Positions 7,098 to 14,920 of a DNA stretch of 36,132 nucleotides are shown in pieces. The DNA comes from an uncultured Eggerthellaceae bacterium (GTDB taxonomy: Bacteria > Actinomycetota > Coriobacteriia > Coriobacteriales > Eggerthellaceae), in NCBI GenBank assembly GCA_958454405.1, contig CAUEBO010000025.1:1-36132 (forward strand), in the 5' to 3' direction. Numbering within the stretch: the stretch's first letter is position 1; the number at the start of each line of letters is the position of its first letter. Under the pieces are notes generated by a model. That model did not search any database and was not told where the DNA came from. It worked only from the letters and a program-made list of their open reading frames with translations. Position numbers and translations under genes: made by a program.

Positions 7098-7897
7098 CCC
7101 CGACGCGACGATGCGGGAGCAGCATCGTCGCCCGCAGTCCCCGCGGCCTCCACGCGCAAGCCGCGGGTGAGGAAGGGCGGGAACAGGTCGTGGGCGCCAG
7201 CGGGCACGGGGCGCGGGTCGGCGGCGGCATAGTTGGGAGCCGGACGCACTCGCACGCCTTCGAAGCGGATGGGCACGCCGGGGGCAGTGAAGAGGCTCGT
7301 GCCCAGCTGCACGTGGAAGTGCAGATGCGGCCCCGTGCTGATGCCGGAGCTCCCGCAGAGCCCGACCACCTGGCCGCGCGCCACGCGGTCGCCCGCGCTC
7401 ACGGCAACGCTTCCCGGCTTGAGGTGGCACAAGCACGAGAACTCGCCGCCCGCGTGCTCGATCAGCACGTAGTTGCCGCGGATGTCGTCCCCGCCGCCGC
7501 TCACCGTGCCGTCGAGCGCGATGGGCGCGTTCGGGCAGCCCTCGTGCGCCTCGGCCACCACGCCGTCGGCGGGCGCGAGGATCTCCCGCCCGTAGCAGTA
7601 GTACGACGCAGGATCGGCGGGATCGGCGTCCGGCGGGCAGCTGCGCCCCTCGTCGTCGAGGACGACGAAGTCGTAGGCGTAACGCTGGGTGTACACATTC
7701 CACGAATGCGACGCCTCCTTGTCGACGCCGCCGTTGAACACCGTCCACGCCCCCGCAAACGGCAGGGAGTACAGCCCCCGCGACGCGCCCGTGTCCTTGT
7801 CCGGAAGCTTGTTGCGATACTTCACGGCCATGGCCACGAGGCCGGCCGCCTGCTTGATCGACTGCACGAGCACCGGATTGCTGAACGCGCGTCCCAT
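7094..7897 (-). CDS. M23-family metallopeptidase
   Basis: 267 residues from the ATG at 7897, which has GGAGGT just upstream; a GTG at 7915 is an alternative. The zinc ligands expected for M23/lysostaphin-like peptidases are visible: His and Asp in SHSWNVYTQRYAYDF, and the HxH of GPHLHFHVQ, with the family's GRVARGQVVGLCGSSG-like beta segment before it. No signal peptide or membrane segment is evident, unusual for a cell-wall hydrolase, so it may act inside the cell or leave by another route. Cys pairs in the loops are a further feature. The substrate is inferred to be a peptide cross-link. Confidence 0.85.
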   Translation of the reverse strand: MGRAFSNPVLVQSIKQAAGLVAMAVKYRNKLPDKDTGASRGLYSLPFAGAWTVFNGGVDKEASHSWNVYTQRYAYDFVVLDDEGRSCPPDADPADPASYYCYGREILAPADGVVAEAHEGCPNAPIALDGTVSGGGDDIRGNYVLIEHAGGEFSCLCHLKPGSVAVSAGDRVARGQVVGLCGSSGISTGPHLHFHVQLGTSLFTAPGVPIRFEGVRVRPAPNYAAADPRPVPAGAHDLFPPFLTRGLRVEAAGTAGDDAAPASSRRG

Positions 7898-7970
7898 CGG
7901 ACCTCCCTTCCACACTTGCGACCCATCATAGCAGAAGCGCCTGAACGGACCACTCGTCGCAAAAGCCTCC

Positions 7971-9083
7971 CTACGCCACCGCCAGACGATCGAGCAGCGG
8001 CTTGAAGATCGGGTCGTCGGCGCGGGAGGCCCAAGCCGCGTCGCCCGTCACGGCAAGCTTGAACTGGCCTTTCATGTCGAAGGCGCCGAACAGGCCGCCC
8101 GCCACCCGTTTGAGGTCGGGATCCACCGTCGCCGAGTCGGGCACGAGGTCGTAGAGCACGGAGGGACGGGGGAACAGCAGGCTCTCATCGTCGTGGCGCT
8201 CGAGCAGCTTCGCCAACCGCTCCAGATACGCTGCCGCCCCCGCCTCGTCGCCCCCGTGGAGGCACGCCCTGGCCGCACCGCCATAGAACGTGGCCGCCTC
8301 CATCGGCCTTCGGCTTTCCAGCGCGAAGCCCTCCAATACGCCTTCCGCGGCGCGCAGCAGCGCGGCGAGATGCGCTGGCTCTTCCTCGTACAGCGGCAAC
8401 TGCGTGGAGATGCTCTGCATGACGCTCATCTCGCCCCAGAACAGCGATTCCTGGCACAGCTTCAGGCACGCCTCGCGCTCGCCCTTCATCTGGTGCATCC
8501 CCGCCAGCGCGGCCTCCACGCCCAGCGGGCGCGCGGGCTTCACGCTTTCCAGAAGGGCGATGGCGTCGTCCAGCTCGCCGCGCTGGCACTCCGCCATCGC
8601 GCGGGTGACCCGCGCCGACCGAACCAGCTCCACGTCGTCGGCGCGCGCCTCCACGCGCTCCGCCAATTCGCGCGCACGGCCCATCAGCTCGTCGACGCGA
8701 TCGGGCTCGGATAGCGCCCGCTGCATGCACAACGCCGCCACCTGCAGCAACAGGTTCCAGCACGAACCGTAATCGCGCACTAGATCGTCCATGCGCGCGT
8801 AGGCGGCGCCGGGATCTTCGGCGAACAGGTCGCACAGCGCCACGTACGCCTCGCGCACCTCGTCCTCGGTCAGCTGCGGCCGGTAGTCGAACAGCTCGTC
8901 CAGCGTGAGGCCGAAGTAAGCGGCGATACGCGGCAGCTGCGCCACGTCGGGCATGCTCTGGCCGAGCTCCCATTTCGACACGGCGGCCTTCGTCACGCCC
9001 AGATGGGCCGCCAGCTCGCCCTGCGTCACGCCGACGGCGCGCCGCTCGCGCGCGATGGTCGCGCCCAGGTTGATGCCGTTCAT
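7971..9083 (-). CDS. XRE-family transcriptional regulator with TPR-like C-terminus
   Basis: 370 residues; ATG at 9083 with GGAAGGAG upstream. Residues 6-62 form a Cro/CI helix-turn-helix (ERRAVGVTQGELAAHLGVTK, then AVSKWELGQSMPD) and the rest is helical with TPR-like pairs, as in helix-turn-helix regulators that sense peptides or protein partners. It is not obviously in an operon. Three GTTGAC boxes 20 bp apart cover its promoter, suggesting autoregulation. Target genes are unknown. Confidence 0.88.
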   Translation of the reverse strand: MNGINLGATIARERRAVGVTQGELAAHLGVTKAAVSKWELGQSMPDVAQLPRIAAYFGLTLDELFDYRPQLTEDEVREAYVALCDLFAEDPGAAYARMDDLVRDYGSCWNLLLQVAALCMQRALSEPDRVDELMGRARELAERVEARADDVELVRSARVTRAMAECQRGELDDAIALLESVKPARPLGVEAALAGMHQMKGEREACLKLCQESLFWGEMSVMQSISTQLPLYEEEPAHLAALLRAAEGVLEGFALESRRPMEAATFYGGAARACLHGGDEAGAAAYLERLAKLLERHDDESLLFPRPSVLYDLVPDSATVDPDLKRVAGGLFGAFDMKGQFKLAVTGDAAWASRADDPIFKPLLDRLAVA

Positions 9084-9122
9084 GAAACGCTCCTTCCGTC
9101 CGTGCGGCGTGCTCCGCCTTCC

Positions 9123-9187
9123 AGTATGAGGAACGCTGTCGGTTGACGCAAGGGAGCGCCAGTTGACTTCCCATCTCGACCGTCAAC
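9123..9187 (-). promoter_or_regulatory. Promoter and three evenly spaced GTTGAC boxes of the XRE gene
   Basis: A minus-strand promoter TTGCGT (9146-9151), 17 bp, CATACT (9123-9128). Boxes GTTGAC at 9142 and 9162 and the inverted GTCAAC at 9182 start exactly 20 bp apart, about two helical turns, and the first touches the -35 box. This looks like an operator array for a dimeric regulator, plausibly the XRE protein itself. Confidence 0.5.
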
Positions 9188-9292
9188 CAGCACGCCTCGA
9201 AGCCATGGCGGCATCGGCCACAGCGACGCAGGACATTCGACGCGGCAAGCCGAATCACAGCCCAAACGGAGGAGAGCGAACGTTGCCCGGCG

Positions 9293-9751
9293 TCAGGCAG
9301 CTTGTCGCGAGCAGCCGCGCACCAGCAGCGCGGCGCATGCCGCTTGAACGCACCCGACAACCAGGTAGGCCATGGACAGCGCGTTCGGCATGAACGCCAG
9401 CTCGAACGCGCACCAGCCGATCAGCAGGACGCCCGCCGCAAGGGCCCAGCCGCGAGCCGACCTCTCGGCGCTTTGGCCGGTTCGCGCGGCAGGCGTCCTT
9501 CCCGCCCTGGCGAACTGCACCGTTGCGATGCCGTTCGCCACGCCGTTCACCAGCAGCAGCGCAAGGCCGGGCCAAAACAGGTCCCGCGTCATGAAACCAG
9601 GCAGCGGCAGCATGCGGACGGCCTCGACGAGGCTCGCGAACGGATCGGCGCCCTCCGGCAGCAGGCCCACGGCGCCAGCCATCATCATCGCGCCGCAGAC
9701 GATGGCGCAAGCACCGTTGAACGCGCAGATGAATCGCATGATCTTGCGCAT
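9293..9751 (-). CDS. Membrane protein of unknown function, about four helices
   Basis: 152 residues from the ATG at 9751, preceded by AGGGGA; an ATG at 9841 that overlaps the upstream stop (ATGA) would add a polar 30-residue extension. Four hydrophobic segments (around 5-30, 58-75, 98-115, 120-140) separated by short loops; no recognised family motif. It is the last gene of the tetR-flavodoxin operon, so its job is probably tied to theirs. I do not recognise a function. Confidence 0.7.
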   Translation of the reverse strand: MRKIMRFICAFNGACAIVCGAMMMAGAVGLLPEGADPFASLVEAVRMLPLPGFMTRDLFWPGLALLLVNGVANGIATVQFARAGRTPAARTGQSAERSARGWALAAGVLLIGWCAFELAFMPNALSMAYLVVGCVQAACAALLVRGCSRQAA

Positions 9752-9837
9752 GGCGACCGATCCCCTCGCGCCGACGGAGCCGGCGCTCCCCCTGCTATGC
9801 AGGCCTTCGGGCCAATCCGCATCGCGAGAATCGCCCA

Positions 9838-10407
9838 TCATGCAGCACCGTTCCCGTCCCCCGCGCCGCCTGCCCTGCCGGCTTCATCCGCGCGCACGCA
9901 CGCGAGCAACGGCTCGATGGCCGCCCGATCGCAGGCGTCGAACCCTTCGCGCATCCCGACCAGCATCTCGGAGGCGCGCTCGTCGTCGGCCGCCTGCTTC
10001 TCCTGCATTTTGAAGAACAGCTTCATCATTAGCTTGTTGGGAGCGGACAGCCGATCGTAGGCGAACCCGCCGTGCAGATAGAAACGCGGCATGCCGTCGA
10101 ATTCGGGCGACGGGAACGCGCGCTGCATGCCCTCGTCCACCATGTCGGTCCATTCGGAAGGCGTCGCGCCGACGGCGAAAGCCACGAAGCGCACGTCGGG
10201 ATGCTCCGCCCGCTGGCGGCGAAGCCATTTCGATCCGACGAACGACGCAGCGTGGAACCACCCGCCGAACACCACGGCGTCGTACGGCCCCGCATCCACG
10301 TTCCCCTCGTCGATCGAGACGGCCTCGCAGCCCAGCGCCTCGGCGATCCATTCCGCGTAGCGCTTCGTGAAGCCGGTTTGCGACGTGTACGCCACAAGCG
10401 TTCTCAT
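9838..10407 (-). CDS. Flavodoxin-domain protein
   Basis: 189 residues with the flavodoxin-like start MRTLVAYTSQTGFTKRYAEW, whose TSQTGFT loop matches the FMN phosphate-binding site, then YDAVVFGGWFHAASF, the second nucleotide-contacting segment, as in HemG-like menaquinone-dependent protoporphyrinogen oxidase relatives. Role inferred: FMN-dependent electron transfer in the cytosol. Its start overlaps the tetR stop (ATGA) and its stop is within a few bases of the next gene, so the three are co-transcribed. The C-terminus is a Gly/Ala-rich tail. Confidence 0.85.
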   Translation of the reverse strand: MRTLVAYTSQTGFTKRYAEWIAEALGCEAVSIDEGNVDAGPYDAVVFGGWFHAASFVGSKWLRRQRAEHPDVRFVAFAVGATPSEWTDMVDEGMQRAFPSPEFDGMPRFYLHGGFAYDRLSAPNKLMMKLFFKMQEKQAADDERASEMLVGMREGFDACDRAAIEPLLACVRADEAGRAGGAGDGNGAA

Positions 10408-11117
10408 AAGGGGTTCCCTTCTCGTTTCACATCCGGTGAGGCAATGAGCGTTTCCAACGCTTTCGAATCCTCCTTCGGCGACGCTCCTGCATCAGCATCA
10501 CCATGCACGCGATGGCGCGCCGTGAAGCGCTTCACATGCACGGCCAACCGCGCCTCCGCTTCATCCCACGTCATGCCCGCATGCAGCATGAGGAACACCG
10601 GTCCGTGGAATTCCAAGGCCATCTGCGCGGCATCGTCGCGCGCGAACGAGCCCGTGGCCATGCAGTGTTCGAACACGACGCGCTGCAGCGCGAGCGGCTG
10701 CTCGACGAAGATGAGGCGGTAGGCGCGCCGGGCCTCGTCGCTGTGGAACTGGCTGACGACCAGCAGTCGGCGCAAGCGCACCATGGATTCATCTTCGAAG
10801 AAGTAGCGGTACGAGCCCAGCACATGCCGGGCGAGCTCTTCGGGGTCGCCCGGATCGTAGCCGGAAGGATCGTCGGTTTCGAGGAACATGACGCCCTGCA
10901 AGGCGAACGCATCGCGGGCGCGCGTCAGCTCGCGCTCGATGATCGCGTCGAATAGCGCCTGCTTGCTGGGAAAATGGTTGTACAGCGACGCATCCTTGAT
11001 GCCCACCGCCTCTGCGATGTCCTTCACGGGCACCGCATGGTAGCCCCGTTCCGCGAACAGGGTGAATGCTTCTTCCACGATACGCTCGCGCGTAGCTCCC
11101 CTCGTCTTGCCCGTCAA
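10404..11117 (-). CDS. TetR-family repressor
   Basis: 237 residues from a TTG start at 11117 with AGGAGG at 7-8 nt. The N-terminal helix-turn-helix is classical: RERIVEEAFTLFAERGYHAV, then KDIAEAVGIKDASLYNHFPSK. The C-terminus is a helical ligand-binding domain. It heads an operon with the flavodoxin (ATGA overlap) and the membrane protein. Palindromic sites over its promoter suggest it represses its own operon until a ligand binds. The ligand is unknown. Confidence 0.9.
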   Translation of the reverse strand: MTGKTRGATRERIVEEAFTLFAERGYHAVPVKDIAEAVGIKDASLYNHFPSKQALFDAIIERELTRARDAFALQGVMFLETDDPSGYDPGDPEELARHVLGSYRYFFEDESMVRLRRLLVVSQFHSDEARRAYRLIFVEQPLALQRVVFEHCMATGSFARDDAAQMALEFHGPVFLMLHAGMTWDEAEARLAVHVKRFTARHRVHGDADAGASPKEDSKALETLIASPDVKREGNPL

Positions 11118-11132
11118 GCCAATTCCTCCTAA

Positions 11133-11169
11133 ACTAGCGTTCGCTAGTATAATAACGAGCGATCGCTAG
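11133..11169 (-). promoter_or_regulatory. TetR operator palindromes over the operon promoter
   Basis: ACTAGCG-TT-CGCTAGT (11133-11148) is a perfect 7-bp-arm inverted repeat, and a second related palindrome with core AGCGATCGCT (11158-11167) lies 9 bp away. A minus-strand -10 box TATACT (11151-11146) is embedded in the first. Such paired dyads over a promoter are typical TetR autoregulatory operators. Confidence 0.7.
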
Positions 11170-11205
11170 AAAAGCAAGAGAACGTTCCGGCAAGCGGGGT
11201 TTCGC

Positions 11206-12150
11206 CTAACGGGCCCGAACCCGCGAGGAAGCGCCGTCCAGCACCGCCTCGAAGCTCAGCCACGACGCTCCCCCGCGAGACCCCAAACGGACGTCCAGCG
11301 CGCCGTCCATGCCCTCGACCAGATGGCGGGCGATGGTCAGGCCGAGCCCCGAGCTTTCCTGCGCACGCGACGCGTCCGCCGTGTAGAACGGCTCGAACAG
11401 CCGCTCGACCTGGCTCTCGTCAAAGTCTTCGACGTCGTTGGCGAAGGTGATCGACACGCGGCCGGAAGCCTCCGCCACCGACACCTCCAACGCGGCCTTG
11501 GCGTACTTGCCCGCGTTGTGCAGCAGGTTCGCAAGCACCCGGTCGAAGGCGTCGGCGTCCGCAACGGCGATGACGGCATGCTCCGGAACGGACAGGCACA
11601 CGTCCAGCCCGCGATCGGCAAGCAGCCGATACTGCCCCGCGACGGATTCCCGCACCGCGCGCCCGACGTCCATCGGCTCCATCTTCAGGGAGAGGCCCTC
11701 GCCGTGCACGCGCGACAGCTCGTAGAACTGCGCGATCAAGCGCTGGAGCGAGGTTGCCTTGCGCTCCACCACGGCAAGGGAGGCGCGGGCCTCGTCGTCC
11801 AACTCCTCCTCGTCCACGAGCGCCAGGTAGCCCTGGATGGACGTGAGCGGCGTGCGCAGATCGTGGCTGATGCGCTCGACCTGCTCTTTCAGCTGGGCTT
11901 CGCGCCGCCCGTAGAGGACCGCCTGACGGCGCATGCCGTCGAGCAGGGAGTTCACGGTTCCCAAGAGCATCTCGAGATCGCGATCGGGGCTTGCCAGCTT
12001 CGCGATGCGGTTGTCCTCCAGGTGCTCGGCGATCTCGCGCAGCTCGCGATCAGCCTGCCTGAGCGCGCGTTTGAGCAGCAGGTAGCGCACGCCGAACCAA
12101 GCCGCAAGGCCCAGCACGAGAACCGTCAGCATCCCGAAGACCGCCGTCAT
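11206..12150 (-). CDS. Sensor histidine kinase with a single membrane helix
   Basis: 314 residues from the ATG at 12150 (AGGAAGGG upstream). One N-terminal membrane helix (about 4-26) with almost no outside loop, a linker, then the phosphoacceptor His96 in SHDLRTPLTSIQGY, the N box LLHNAGKYA and G box SSGLGLTIARHL. With no extracellular sensor it belongs to the intramembrane-sensing type that works with ABC transporters. It is the last gene of a four-gene cassette led by the response regulator, 13 bp after the permease. Signal unknown; cell-envelope or peptide stress is a reasonable guess. Confidence 0.9.
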   Translation of the reverse strand: MTAVFGMLTVLVLGLAAWFGVRYLLLKRALRQADRELREIAEHLEDNRIAKLASPDRDLEMLLGTVNSLLDGMRRQAVLYGRREAQLKEQVERISHDLRTPLTSIQGYLALVDEEELDDEARASLAVVERKATSLQRLIAQFYELSRVHGEGLSLKMEPMDVGRAVRESVAGQYRLLADRGLDVCLSVPEHAVIAVADADAFDRVLANLLHNAGKYAKAALEVSVAEASGRVSITFANDVEDFDESQVERLFEPFYTADASRAQESSGLGLTIARHLVEGMDGALDVRLGSRGGASWLSFEAVLDGASSRVRAR

Positions 12151-12163
12151 GCGCGCACCCTTC

Positions 12164-12940
12164 CTACAGCTCCGTCTTGCTCGCCCGCCACAAGCCCACG
12201 ACGCCGAATATCGCAATGCCCGAGAACCCCGCGATCAGGCACTTCGCCAAGCCGGCTGGCGTGTCCCACAAGAACTCGGCCAAGCCGCTCTGGTTGATGG
12301 CCACCTCGTTCGAGAAGAAGTTGTAGGGCAGCCAGCTGGCCAGCGCGCCCACCGGCTCGACAGCCATCCCCACCGCACCCAACGCCGACGGGACGATGAC
12401 CACGATGGCAAACCACACCAGAAAGCCCGTGGTGGACTTCAGCAGCACCGCGCACGCCGCCACGCCCAACACGATGCACGCCACGGTGAACGGCAGAGCC
12501 GCCGCCACGCCCTTGAGTAGGATGGGCACCGTCTCGGTCGACCCTTCCAACAGCACCATGGCGCTGCCGATGTACACGGTCAGGATCACGGCCATGCTGA
12601 CCAGCCCCAGCACGGTGGCAACCAGGCACTTTCCCACGAACAGATCGCGACGCGAGCAGCCGTGGGCGACGGCGTTCTTGAAGGTGCCGTCCTTCCGGTC
12701 GTCGGCGAACAAAACCCATGCCAGCAGCCCCGCCATGAGGAACAGCAGCGGCAGCATCGAGATCAGGTTGCTCATCGAGAACCGCACGGTGCCGTACGGG
12801 AACTGGGGATCGGCTGCCGTCATGGCCCACAGCAGCGCGTTCGCCGCCAGCACGATGGCGCACAACACGCCGGTGAACAGGTACGGCTCCTTGCCGTGCA
12901 CGATGCGGTAGAACTCGCTTTTCATATAGTTCAGCATCAT
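12164..12940 (-). CDS. ABC-2 type transporter permease
   Basis: 258 residues with six membrane segments (about 20-40, 60-80, 105-130, 145-165, 170-195, 232-250), starting MMLNYMKSEFYRI as many bacteriocin-immunity style permeases do. Its ATG overlaps the ATPase stop (ATGA), so the two are translationally coupled. Probably forms the membrane part of an exporter or self-immunity pump with the preceding ATPase. Substrate unknown. Confidence 0.87.
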   Translation of the reverse strand: MMLNYMKSEFYRIVHGKEPYLFTGVLCAIVLAANALLWAMTAADPQFPYGTVRFSMSNLISMLPLLFLMAGLLAWVLFADDRKDGTFKNAVAHGCSRRDLFVGKCLVATVLGLVSMAVILTVYIGSAMVLLEGSTETVPILLKGVAAALPFTVACIVLGVAACAVLLKSTTGFLVWFAIVVIVPSALGAVGMAVEPVGALASWLPYNFFSNEVAINQSGLAEFLWDTPAGLAKCLIAGFSGIAIFGVVGLWRASKTEL

Positions 12941-13860
12941 GCAGCCCCCTTCTCCTTCAAATCGAGATAGTACTGCTCAAGCGACGTCTTCCGGCGCTCC
13001 AGCTTGTAGACGTCCATGCCCGCCCTGCCAGCCAGGCCGCTGTACGCCTCGATGCCCGCCTGCGGATCGAAGATGCGCACCGTGCCGTCAAGGAGCACCA
13101 GGTAGCGTTCATGGCGCAGTTCCTTTTCCAACAGCGCCGTGAAGCGCGGGGCATCCGACACGGCGATGTCGACGTAGTCGGCGCACCGCTCCTGCAGCGT
13201 GCGCGCGTCCACCTGCTCGATCAGGCAGCCGCGCTTCAGGAAGGCGTACGCGGTGGCCATCTGCTCGAGCTCTGCCAAATGATGGCTCGATACCACGATG
13301 GTGATGCCTTTCTCGCGGTTGAGTTGCTGCAGGAAGGTGCGCATCTCCACGATGCCGCTGGGGTCCAATCCGCTCGCGGGCTCGTCCAGAATGAGCACCT
13401 CCGGCTCGCCCAGAAGCGCCATGGCCAAGCCGAGCCGCTGTTTCATGCCCATGGACAGCGCGCTGCACCGCTGGCTCCTCGCAGAGGCCAGCCCCACGGT
13501 TTCCAGCACGCGCGCCACCGCGTCCTTGCCCGGCACGCCCTTCTGGATGCGGCAGCATTCCAGGTTCTTCTCCACGCTCAAGCTCGGATAGAAGCCGGGC
13601 TGCTCGACGATGGCGCCCACGCGCGCCCGCTGCCGTTCCAGGTCGCGCGGCGCATGCGCATCGAACTGGCGCATCTCGCCCGACGTGGGAAACGCCAGGC
13701 CGCACAGCAGCTTGAACAGGGTGGTCTTGCCTGCGCCGTTGTCGCCCACCACGCCGAAGATGTCGCCGCGACGGATGCTCACGTCTACGTCGTACAGCGC
13801 GTAGGCGTCGCCGAAACCGTAGCGCTTCGTCAACCCTCTCGTTTCGATTACCGTGTCCAT
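12937..13860 (-). CDS. ABC transporter ATP-binding protein
   Basis: 307 residues from the ATG at 13860; an in-frame ATG at 13938 would add a non-homologous extension. Walker A GDNGAGKTT (Lys45), signature LSMGMKQRLGLA, Walker B VLILDEPASGLDP and switch-His SSHH are all intact. The C-terminal domain of about 80 residues is typical of the lantibiotic/bacitracin-type ATPases. Paired with the overlapping permease gene. Confidence 0.93.
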   Translation of the reverse strand: MDTVIETRGLTKRYGFGDAYALYDVDVSIRRGDIFGVVGDNGAGKTTLFKLLCGLAFPTSGEMRQFDAHAPRDLERQRARVGAIVEQPGFYPSLSVEKNLECCRIQKGVPGKDAVARVLETVGLASARSQRCSALSMGMKQRLGLAMALLGEPEVLILDEPASGLDPSGIVEMRTFLQQLNREKGITIVVSSHHLAELEQMATAYAFLKRGCLIEQVDARTLQERCADYVDIAVSDAPRFTALLEKELRHERYLVLLDGTVRIFDPQAGIEAYSGLAGRAGMDVYKLERRKTSLEQYYLDLKEKGAA

Positions 13861-13971
13861 GGAGTCGGCTGTTCCTTTCTCGCGTCCTTTCCGATTGCAG
13901 AAAGAACGATACGGCCAAGCCGCGCAATAAGTCCTCAAGAAAGATTAAGGAAACCGTAAAGGCGACCGCCT

Positions 13972-14664
13972 TCACATCAGCTTGAAGCCGATGCCCCAGA
14001 CGGTCTTGATGTACTCAGCCTCCGGATCGACGGCGGCCAGCTTCTTGCGGATGTTGCTCACGTGCACGTTGACGGCGTTGTCTTCGCCGTAGTAGCCGCC
14101 CTTCCAGACCAGCTCGTACAGCCGCTCGCGCGAGAACACCTTGTCGGGCGCCTGCATGAGCACGTGGAGGATGTCGAACTCGTGCGCGGTCAGCGTCAGC
14201 TCCACGCCATCGAGAGCAGCCCGGCGGGTCGGGACGTCCAGCCGCAGGCCCCGATGCGCGTACGACTCCCCTTCGGAGCCGCCGACCGCCCCCCGGCTTC
14301 GCCGCAGAACGGCCTGCACGCGCGCGACCACCTCGGCCGGCTCGAACGGCTTCACGATGTAGTCGTCCGCGCCCGAAGCCAGCATGTCCACCCTGTCGGC
14401 AAGGCCGGCCTTCGCCGACACCACGACGACGGGCACGGCAAGCCCTCGATCATTTCGCAGCGCATCGATGAACGCCGGCCCGTCTGCGCCGGGCAGCATC
14501 ATGTCCAGCAGGATCAGGTCGAACGCCTGGCGCTCCAGATGCAGCAGCGCCTCGGTCCCGGAGAACGCCCGAACCGTGCGGTAGCCTTCCCGCTCCATGA
14601 TGGCGCTGAGCAGGGCGTTGATGTCCGGATCGTCCTCCACGATGAGGATGGTGCTCGCTTCCAA
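13972..14664 (-). CDS. OmpR/PhoB-family response regulator
   Basis: 230 residues from a TTG start at 14664 (GGAAGGA upstream). The receiver domain has the acidic pocket VEDDPD, phosphoacceptor Asp54 in LILLDMMLPG and Lys in VKPFEP; the C-terminal winged helix has RRAALDGVELTLTAHEFDIL and VNVHVSNIRKKL. It is the first gene of the cassette and is followed after 111 bp by the ABC genes and then its likely partner kinase. Confidence 0.95.
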   Translation of the reverse strand: MEASTILIVEDDPDINALLSAIMEREGYRTVRAFSGTEALLHLERQAFDLILLDMMLPGADGPAFIDALRNDRGLAVPVVVVSAKAGLADRVDMLASGADDYIVKPFEPAEVVARVQAVLRRSRGAVGGSEGESYAHRGLRLDVPTRRAALDGVELTLTAHEFDILHVLMQAPDKVFSRERLYELVWKGGYYGEDNAVNVHVSNIRKKLAAVDPEAEYIKTVWGIGFKLM

Positions 14665-14920
14665 ACCGCCCGTCCTTCCCTATCAACCCAGCTGCAAGGC
14701 CAGGCAGTCCAACATCCCCGCCTCGACAACGGCTCGGCATGCCCGAGCGCGAACGTGCCAGACGCAACGTCCTCAAGGGCCAAGACCAGCGCACTGCAGC
14801 GCCATGGCCTTCCCTTTCCCTGCAAGCAGATCATCGCGAAAGTGTGCCATGCTGCCCGGCGACGCGCGCTGCCGCAACAATCCACGTTGCCAGCAAGAGC
14901 CGTGCCTCCGAACGCGCCGC

